DNA of 37,290 nucleotides from an uncultured Bacilli bacterium (GTDB lineage: Bacteria > Bacillota_I > Bacilli_A > RF39 > UBA660): assembly GCA_947632115.1 (NCBI GenBank), contig CANROB010000014.1, positions 1 through 37,290 of the forward strand, read 5' to 3'. The notes beneath the pieces are model-generated. The model did not search any database and was not told the DNA's origin. It was given only the letters and a program-made list of their open reading frames with translations. Position numbers and translations under genes: made by a program. Shown here one piece after another: positions 31,467 to 37,290 of this stretch. Position 1 is the first letter of the stretch. Every line of letters starts with the position of its first letter.

Positions 31467-32414
31467 TTATCCCGTCACTTTTTTTCTATCTACATATTTT
31501 GACGTATCAAATGCCAAAATCGGTATAAAAATTTGTGGTAAAACAACAAGTAAAATACAACTTATATCATCCCGGTTAAACGCTTTTCCTAATTGGTAGC
31601 AGGAAACAAAGAAGAAGACAATGTTGACAATCGGAAGGAGATACAAAAGACCGTACCATTTCTTCCCATATAATTTCTCTCCTAAAACGAGAACATTGTA
31701 AATAGGAACAAAAATAATCCATCCACTTTTTCCAAATTTTACCATAATTTTAAAGAAGCATAAGATTCCTAACAAGAGAATCATCAAGATAGAAACATAG
31801 ACAAGATTCCACCAAGACGCATTTCCATGAGGAATAAGACCTAAGTCATCAGCTACTTGATTCGCTAAATCCTGATGACTAGAAGATTCTATCAAAAGAA
31901 TCATATTATCAACCATGATGATAGATTGATACTTTTTACCACGAATCGTATAACTTTGATAAGATGGAAAATCAATCTCACTATACTGTTGATAATTAGA
32001 ATTTTCCTTGATAGAGGATTTCTTATCCTGATAAAAATCTACACGAGTGTCTGTATTAGAAAAAGTGAGATATTCGATTTGAACAGGACAAGACTCATCC
32101 GTATATTGATGCAAAGAAACTCCTTCTCGGTGATCTTCCATCTTTCTTGTCTCACATCCCAGCTTATGTACATAACGGGTAAACTCTTCTTGAGAAGTCG
32201 CCTCTATTTTCAAAATAGCAATCGGATAACTGATAAAAAAAGAGCCCATTCCAATAACTAGCAATAACAAAAGGACTGCTACATAAGAGATTAAAAAGAT
32301 TTTAGAGCTCTTTTTAAGTTCTGGTTTTTCTTCTAGTTTATTCCCACAATAAGGACAAAATACACCAACGACATCTATCGTTCTTCCACATTTATTACAA
32401 ATATTATTAATCAT
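31467..32414 (-). CDS. Zinc-ribbon and DUF5684 membrane protein
   Basis: 315 residues. N-terminal zinc ribbon C-x-x-C (C-N-K-C) and C-P-Y-C (C-x-x-C), a membrane helix about 38-60, an exported domain with two Cys (L-G-C-E and E-S-C-P) about 24 residues apart, a second membrane helix near 205, and a C-terminal DUF5684 membrane domain (F-G-K-S-G-W-I-I-F-V-P-I-Y-N and L-P-I-V-N-I-V-F-F). Such proteins are common in Firmicutes, with no known role. AAGGAAG precedes ATG. It follows ftsW by 60 bases on the same strand. Confidence 0.8.
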   Translation of the reverse strand: MINNICNKCGRTIDVVGVFCPYCGNKLEEKPELKKSSKIFLISYVAVLLLLLVIGMGSFFISYPIAILKIEATSQEEFTRYVHKLGCETRKMEDHREGVSLHQYTDESCPVQIEYLTFSNTDTRVDFYQDKKSSIKENSNYQQYSEIDFPSYQSYTIRGKKYQSIIMVDNMILLIESSSHQDLANQVADDLGLIPHGNASWWNLVYVSILMILLLGILCFFKIMVKFGKSGWIIFVPIYNVLVLGEKLYGKKWYGLLYLLPIVNIVFFFVSCYQLGKAFNRDDISCILLVVLPQIFIPILAFDTSKYVDRKKVTG

Positions 32415-32474
32415 TTCTTTCTTCCTTCCCTATTCTTGAGCTTATTATACCACAAATATCTTAAACATTATCAC

Positions 32475-33539
32475 TTATCTTGTATATCTAGATATGTTTA
32501 AGACAACTCCCATACTGCAAAGAGTAATCAGTAAACTAGACCCTCCATAAGAAAGAAAAGGAAGCGTTACTCCCGTAACAGGAATAAGACCTACTACGAC
32601 CATTAAATTCATAACCGTTTGAAACGAAAGACAAAATATAATACCAAAGCAAAGATATTTTCCAAAAGGATCTTCCGTTTTAAATGCGATACGAAAACCT
32701 GTAATAATGATGGTTAAAAAGAAACTAGCAACTAGAAGAATCCCTGCAAAACCAAATTCCTCACTAATAATAGAAAAAATAAAATCGGTCTGAGGTTCCG
32801 GTAAGTAAAAATGTTTTTGAATAGAGTTACCAAACCCTAATCCAAATAATCCTCCTGGGCCAATAGCATAAAGAGACTGAATAATTTGAAACCCACTTCC
32901 TAAAGGATCACTCCAAGGATTTAAAAAAGAAAGAATACGGGCTAGACGGTACGGCGCAATCGCAATAAGTCCTACTACCCCTACTACTCCTAAAATTCCC
33001 AGTTTTACTAAAAAAGAAATATCCATCCCAGCAATAAAGACAATTCCTAAAATAGACATGACTAAAATTGTTCCTGTTCCAAAATCGGGTTGTAACATGA
33101 TAAGTCCAAAAATAAAAAGAGTAAAAAGAAGAATAGGATAAAATTTTTTATGGTTTGTTAAATATTTAGAGGTAAAAATAATCAGTCCTAGTTTGGTAAA
33201 CTCACTCGGTTGAATGCCAAAGGAACCAATACCAAACCAACTACGACTTCCGTTTCTTACACTTCCAATTCCGGGAATTAAGACCAAAACAAGTAGAAGA
33301 ACACAACCAAAAATAATTTGATTTGCTTTATCGTAATAATAGCGATAAGGAATCTTACTAATCCCATACATCAAAAAAAGGCCGATAAGAAAGAATATTC
33401 CTTGATTTTTAACATATCTTAACGAGTCATGATATTTATATTCTGCCCAAATAGAGGAAGCAGAGTAAATCATCAAAAGACCAAAAAGCGCTAAAAAGAT
33501 AACGCTAAGAACCAGTAACCACTCTACTTTCCTTTTCAT
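32475..33539 (-). CDS. ftsW: FtsW/RodA/SpoVE family lipid II polymerase
   Basis: 354 residues from ATG 33539. The ATGA overlap with the mraY stop (TGA 33536-33538) makes this start more likely than ATG 33545. SEDS-family glycosyltransferase that polymerises lipid II with a class B PBP partner; about ten membrane helices. Motifs: Q-P-S-E-F-T-K-L, D-F-G-T-G, A-R-I-L-S-F-L-N-P-W-S-D-P, the long E-P-Q-T-D-F-I-F-S-I-I-S-E-E and F-L-S-Y-G-G-S-S-L. Next to mraY and a PASTA PBP, so FtsW-type division use is favoured over RodA. Confidence 0.93.
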   Translation of the reverse strand: MKRKVEWLLVLSVIFLALFGLLMIYSASSIWAEYKYHDSLRYVKNQGIFFLIGLFLMYGISKIPYRYYYDKANQIIFGCVLLLVLVLIPGIGSVRNGSRSWFGIGSFGIQPSEFTKLGLIIFTSKYLTNHKKFYPILLFTLFIFGLIMLQPDFGTGTILVMSILGIVFIAGMDISFLVKLGILGVVGVVGLIAIAPYRLARILSFLNPWSDPLGSGFQIIQSLYAIGPGGLFGLGFGNSIQKHFYLPEPQTDFIFSIISEEFGFAGILLVASFFLTIIITGFRIAFKTEDPFGKYLCFGIIFCLSFQTVMNLMVVVGLIPVTGVTLPFLSYGGSSLLITLCSMGVVLNISRYTR

Positions 33540-34525
33540 ATCCATACCCCAAACAATAAAGAAACTAAACTAGCGAGTAAGCCAATAACCCAAAAGATTT
33601 TGACGACTTCCCGCTCAGGTAAATATCTTTCAAAGGTGTGATGAATGGGGGTAATCGGAAAAATTCGCTTTTTGGTAAATTTATAGTACACTCTTTGAAT
33701 GACACAAGTCATCGTTTCTATGACAAAGACCAGTCCTATCACTAAAAGTAAAACCTCATGCCGCGTTAAAATGGCAACCATTCCTAAAAGAGCCCCTAGC
33801 GCTAAAGACCCCGTATCTCCCATAAATATCTTAGCAGGATTGACATTGAAAAACAAAAATCCAATAATTGCCCCAACTAGGGTAAACAGGAAAATACTAA
33901 TTTCTTGATATCCTTCTAACCAACCGGTTGTCATGGTAATAATGCCTAATGTAAAAAAAGCAATGGCAGATAATCCTCCCGCTAGACCATCTAGTCCATC
34001 GGTAATATTAACAGCATTACTACTGCTAATTAATACTAAAAGAATAAAAAGACCATAGTACCACCCGATATTCCACTTCCACCCTAGCGTATGAATCCAA
34101 AGGAGAGGTTCATTTCCTGCTTTCATAAAATAATAGAATAAAAAAATAGCTAGGATAATTTGTAAAAATAACTTTGTCATTTCTGATAACCCTTTATTAT
34201 TTTTTCGGTAAATAATTAGTGCATCATCTAAAATTCCAATTAGGGCATAACCGATAAAAGCAAATACCGCAATAAAAAGATGATAGGTCATCTCTATTTT
34301 ATGCATCATCACTAAAAGGACTAAATACGCCAAGGTAGGTAAAATAAAAATCAAACCACCCATAGTTGGAATATTTTCTTTACTATGATGTTTTTCCTCT
34401 AAGTAAATACTCAATCGCTGATTAAAATTTTTTTCTTGGAGAAAAGGTAGCAAAATAAATCCTGTTATTAATGAAAGAATAAGACCAATCATGGTCGAGA
34501 AAATACATTTCATCATAAGAAGCAT
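33536..34525 (-). CDS. mraY: Phospho-N-acetylmuramoyl-pentapeptide transferase
   Basis: 329 residues. Makes lipid I from UDP-MurNAc-pentapeptide and undecaprenyl phosphate in the membrane. Motifs: P-T-M-G-G-L-I-F, G-I-L-D-D-A-L, N-A-V-N-I-T-D-G-L-D-G-L-A-G-G, F-M-G-D-T-G-S-L-A-L-G and P-I-H-H-T-F-E, with ten hydrophobic helices. Overlaps ftsW by 4 bases (ATGA), implying coupled translation. In canonical dcw clusters murD lies between or after; it is absent here. Confidence 0.95.
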   Translation of the reverse strand: MLLMMKCIFSTMIGLILSLITGFILLPFLQEKNFNQRLSIYLEEKHHSKENIPTMGGLIFILPTLAYLVLLVMMHKIEMTYHLFIAVFAFIGYALIGILDDALIIYRKNNKGLSEMTKLFLQIILAIFLFYYFMKAGNEPLLWIHTLGWKWNIGWYYGLFILLVLISSSNAVNITDGLDGLAGGLSAIAFFTLGIITMTTGWLEGYQEISIFLFTLVGAIIGFLFFNVNPAKIFMGDTGSLALGALLGMVAILTRHEVLLLVIGLVFVIETMTCVIQRVYYKFTKKRIFPITPIHHTFERYLPEREVVKIFWVIGLLASLVSLLFGVWI

Positions 34526-34571
34526 AGAATCACCCAGTAAAGTATATTCTAAAGAAATGGGAAAAGCACTA

Positions 34572-34590
34572 AAAAAGAAGAGCTATTCTC
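34572..34590 (-). terminator. Terminator upstream of mraY
   Basis: AGAAGAG / CTCTTCT stem overlapping the end of the small membrane protein gene, T-rich on the minus strand; it may separate mraY-ftsW from upstream genes. Confidence 0.65.
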
Positions 34591-34990
34591 TCTTCTTTTT
34601 CCGTTCTTTTTCTTTTGGTTCTTCTACCACTTCTGCTTCTACTACTTCTACTGGTGCTTTTTCTACTTCAATAGATTCAATCTCAACTGGTTCTTCCTCT
34701 AGAATCGTTTCATTCGCACGTTCTACTACTACGTAATGGGTATTTTGGAAAACCATTACAATAAGTAATCCAACAATAAAAATAGCGAGTAAAACGTAAT
34801 CGAAGAAGTCTTTTTTCGTATCTTTTTCAAACATGCGATAATAAAACTCTTCAAAGATATTCATCTTCTCAACAGTTTCTGTCGTATCACTTGTTAAAAC
34901 TGGAACAGATACTTCCATCGCATGAACTGTTTTTGCCTCTAACTTCATGCATAGTAAAATTCCTACTAACAGATAAACGATTTTTCTCAT
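34583..34990 (-). CDS. Small membrane protein with acidic-basic tail, unknown
   Basis: 135 residues from ATG 34990, with AGGGAGTG 8 bases upstream (the ORF could be read from TTG 34996). A signal-like N-terminus (about 1-23) is followed by an exported segment with several Thr/Ser/Val and then a membrane helix near 68-85. The C-terminal tail is Glu/Val-rich and ends in E-R-K-K-K-R-E; in this topology it would be cytoplasmic. No family recognised. Between CNNM and mraY on the same strand; a division or wall role is only guessed from position. Confidence 0.6.
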   Translation of the reverse strand: MRKIVYLLVGILLCMKLEAKTVHAMEVSVPVLTSDTTETVEKMNIFEEFYYRMFEKDTKKDFFDYVLLAIFIVGLLIVMVFQNTHYVVVERANETILEEEPVEIESIEVEKAPVEVVEAEVVEEPKEKERKKKRE

Positions 34991-35080
34991 AACCAATACA
35001 CTCCCTAATACACTTTTCTACATTATACAAAATTTTATCTTGTTTTTTCAAGTATTTTTCCTATATTTTTAAATATTACC

Positions 35081-36082
35081 CTATTTCTCTTTATCATATT
35101 CATCAAAAACGTTTCCAATGACTTCTTCAATAATATCTTCTAAGGTAACAATTCCTATCCATTCTTCCCCATCCATTACTTTTGCAATCGACTCGTACTT
35201 TTGATTCAAAAGAAGAAAAGCATCATCGATAATCATATCTTTAGAAAGAGATGGACAAGGACGAAGATAATATTTTAAAGAAAACTGTTCTTTCTTTTTC
35301 ATCATTAATAAATCTTTGATATTTAAAATGCCAACAATCTTATCTCCATCCACTACGGGAAACCTCGTATATTTGGTTTTACGAATAGTATTTAAAAGTT
35401 CTTCTCTGCTTAACGAGATTGGTAAAAAGATAACATTATTTTTTGGTGTCATCACGTTCTCAACGGTTGTATCATTAAATTCAAATACCCGAAGAAGCAT
35501 CTTTTTTTCTAATTCTTCTAAATCCGCATCTACAATAGAACTTTTTACTTCCTCTTCGCGCTCTTTTTCTTTTTGATGAACACCCGCTAATTTTAAAACT
35601 GCTTTAGTAGAGGCATCTAAAATAAAGATAAAAGGTTTAAAAAAGATTAAAACAAAATCAATTACATTTACCATTGCAAAGGCAATTTGCTTGGAATAGA
35701 TAAGACCTAATTCTTTCGGAACTAATTCTCCAAAAACTAGGGTAAAATAGGAAAGAATAATCGTGATAAAAACCACTAAAAAACTAGTAAGGGCACCTAC
35801 ACTAATCCAATCTAGGGATAGTGAAGTAGCAATCTCACTTGCAAAACTTTCTGCTGCAAAAGCACTTGCCAAAAAACCAGATAAGGTAATAACAATTTGA
35901 ATAGCTGATAAAAAGGTACTAGAGTTTTCAAGTAACTTTAAGATACGAAAAGATTTTTTTGTTTTTTTCTTTAATTCTTTACTTAATTCATATTTATTCA
36001 AGGATAAAAAGGCCATCTCCGTAGCAGAAAAAATACCGTTTATAAAAATCAATAGAAATAAAATGAAAATTTTAAATATCAT
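35081..36082 (-). CDS. CNNM-type membrane protein with CBS pair (hemolysin family)
   Basis: 333 residues. Three to four helices of the CNNM/DUF21 domain (about 1-175; N-G-I-F-S-A-T-E-M-A-F and L-V-F-G-E-L-V-P-K) are followed by a CBS pair (V-M-T-P-K-N near 215, F-P-V-V-D-G-D-K-I-V-G-I-L-N, and V-T-L-E-D-I-I-E-E-V-I-G). Relatives are magnesium/cobalt-linked transporters or exporters (CorC/HlyC-type). The usual C-terminal CorC_HlyC domain of about 80 residues is missing: the protein ends just after the second CBS domain. Confidence 0.9.
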   Translation of the reverse strand: MIFKIFILFLLIFINGIFSATEMAFLSLNKYELSKELKKKTKKSFRILKLLENSSTFLSAIQIVITLSGFLASAFAAESFASEIATSLSLDWISVGALTSFLVVFITIILSYFTLVFGELVPKELGLIYSKQIAFAMVNVIDFVLIFFKPFIFILDASTKAVLKLAGVHQKEKEREEEVKSSIVDADLEELEKKMLLRVFEFNDTTVENVMTPKNNVIFLPISLSREELLNTIRKTKYTRFPVVDGDKIVGILNIKDLLMMKKKEQFSLKYYLRPCPSLSKDMIIDDAFLLLNQKYESIAKVMDGEEWIGIVTLEDIIEEVIGNVFDEYDKEK

Positions 36083-36120
36083 ACTATCCTACTTTCTTAG
36101 TTCATTGTAACATAAAAAGA

Positions 36121-36137
36121 GGCACTTTAAAAGTGCC
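36121..36137 (-). terminator. Terminator of the PBP gene
   Basis: GGCACTT / AAGTGCC stem right after the PBP stop codon, with CTCTTTTTA on the minus strand. Confidence 0.75.
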
Positions 36138-37175
36138 TTATCCTAAATAAAGACGAATGGTCTCACCGTCTGCAATCTTCATTCCTGCTTGTGGGGATTG
36201 ATAACGAACAGACCCTTCTCCTTCATATTCTACTTTAAACTTTTTTAAAGCCTTCATAGCTTCTTTTAAACTCATCCCTGTTGTATCGGGTACTTCACTA
36301 TAGGTTTTATCTAGATAAACAAATTCTTTTTCAATTTCATTAGCTTGTTGACTGATATTTAAAATAGGAATCGCTGATTGTAAAAAATTACGGGCCAAAG
36401 GAGCTGCTACGGTTCCTCCATATTGACTCACCCCTTTTGCGTTATCAACAGCAATATAAACAACAATTTTAGGATCATTCGCTGGCATAAATCCAATAAA
36501 AGAAGTAATGTAGTTTCCTTTTAAATAACTTCCATTTACGGCCTTTTGCGCTGTTCCTGTTTTTCCCCCTACTCGATATCCTGCAAGATATGCATTATGT
36601 CCTGTACCACGCGCTACCACACTTTCTAAGGCATATCTTACTTTCTCACTGGTATCTTCACTAATTACTTTTCTTACAATCGTAGGTTCATGGGATTCTA
36701 CCACTTGATTGGTTTCCGGATCATTTAAACTTTGAACGATATAAGGCTTATAAAGAATTCCACCATTAATAGCGGCACTTACGGCTGTTATTTGCTGTAA
36801 GGCAGTGACAGATACTCCCTGACCAAAGGCTGTAGTTGCCGTTTCTAGATCACCAATTTTATCCACATTAAATAAAATTCCTTTCGACTCTCCTGAAAGT
36901 TCAATTCCTGTCTTTTTTCCAAAACCAAATTGTTGAATATAGGAAAACAGTTTTTCTTTACCAAGACGAAGTCCTAAATTGACAAAGCCTGTATTACAAG
37001 AATTTTCAACCACTTCTAAATACGTTTCTAATCCATGTCCACCATGTTTCCAACAATGTAATTTAGCACTACTAACCATAATCGATCCGGTATCGACATA
37101 GGTTTCTCCTTCTAAATCAACTGTTTTTTCTTCCAAAGAGGCTGCAAGCGTAATAATTTTAAACGTAACTACCAT
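36138..37175 (-). pseudogene. Class B penicillin-binding protein, 3' part only (transpeptidase plus PASTA)
   Basis: Homology runs from 37166 down to 36138, 343 residues. It keeps the SxN motif (N-S-C-N), K-T-G-T (G-G-K-T-G-T-A-Q) and one PASTA domain (V-P-D-T-T-G-M-S to R-L-Y-L-G), as in SpoVD or FtsI-type PBPs that work with FtsW. The reading starts V-T-F-K where the active-site motif should be S-T-F-K, so the catalytic Ser and the whole N-terminal half are lost. Upstream DNA (37176-37290) is unrelated AT-rich sequence. Either the gene is truncated by an insertion or rearrangement, or the assembly breaks here. Intact, it would belong to the FtsW division pair. Confidence 0.85.
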
Positions 37176-37187
37176 TTAGACAAAAAA

Positions 37188-37214
37188 ATAATTTATATCG
37201 GAAATATAAATTAT
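37188..37214. repeat. 11-bp perfect inverted repeat next to the PBP break
   Basis: ATAATTTATAT and ATATAAATTAT around a 5-base centre CGGAA. Confidence 0.7.
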
Positions 37215-37223
37215 CAGACTGTT

Positions 37224-37262
37224 GACAAATAGGTAAATATTTTTACTTATTTGTCTTTTTTT
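37224..37262 (+). terminator. Strong plus-strand terminator at the right edge
   Basis: 14-bp stem with one G.U pair, GACAAATAGGTAAA (37224-37237) / TTTACTTATTTGTC (37242-37255), loop TATT, then seven T. No plus-strand gene in the window precedes it, so it would block transcription entering what lies to the right. Confidence 0.75.
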
Positions 37263-37290
37263 CGTAAAAGTTGAGAAATCTAGGTGACTT

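Overview
The window comes from a low-GC, walled bacterium of the Firmicutes/Bacilli type. Supporting signs are AT-rich DNA, strong GGAGG ribosome-binding sites, sigma-A type promoters with 17-bp spacers, short hairpin/U-tract terminators after most genes, RNase HIII, MtaB, MraY/FtsW/PASTA-PBP, and a Gram-positive Tad pilus set with no outer-membrane secretin. TGA is used as a stop, so this is not a recoded mollicute. Most products resemble those of uncultured gut Bacilli or Erysipelotrichia-like lineages, but no marker fixes the genus. Both ends cut genes: the left edge lies inside a small-peptide gene that belongs to a repeated module, and the right edge lies just beyond a broken penicillin-binding protein gene.

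Bases 1-2220 are an accessory patch. Three copies of a module each hold a 27-29 residue hydrophobic peptide gene on the plus strand and a convergent antisense promoter about 100 bases past its stop. A hairpin right after the stop would terminate the antisense RNA, and a second one terminates the mRNA. This is the layout of a type I toxin-antitoxin locus. The two copies with a visible promoter carry GAAC-AAAT-GTTT between the -35 and -10 boxes, which matches the core of the Gram-positive LexA (DinR) box, so SOS induction is a testable idea. Each module converges on a different minus-strand neighbour: a phospholipase C-like protein, a 74-residue protein, and tRNA-Leu(GAG). The flank includes what looks like a copied tRNA 3' end.

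Bases 2300-5210 hold a DUF1653 protein, exonuclease III, a HEXXH putative metalloprotease, an unknown 141-residue protein and two tRNA-Thr genes. Bases 5280-14420 are housekeeping: pyrG behind a leader terminator, mtaB, a very acidic membrane-tethered protein, cvpA, rnhC and a phosphodiester glycosidase. Bases 13096-19775 form a minus-strand Tad (type IVc) pilus operon, flp-tadE-tadF-tadZ-tadA-tadB-tadC, ending in murC. The prepilin peptidase is not in the window.

Bases 19780-25860 carry a DUF192 protein, a hybrid histidine kinase, an orphan adenylate-forming ligase, a minimal GH13 protein and a coiled-coil membrane protein. Bases 25934-31405 encode one 1823-residue secreted, membrane-anchored surface protein with an NPCBM-like domain, a Cys-His-Asn region, an F5/8C-like domain and tandem Ig-like repeats. 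Bases 31467-37175 are a zinc-ribbon/DUF5684 membrane protein and a division block (ftsW, mraY, a small membrane protein, a CNNM protein, and the 3' part of a class B PBP). That PBP fragment stops being homologous exactly at its active-site serine. The last 115 bases look foreign to the gene.
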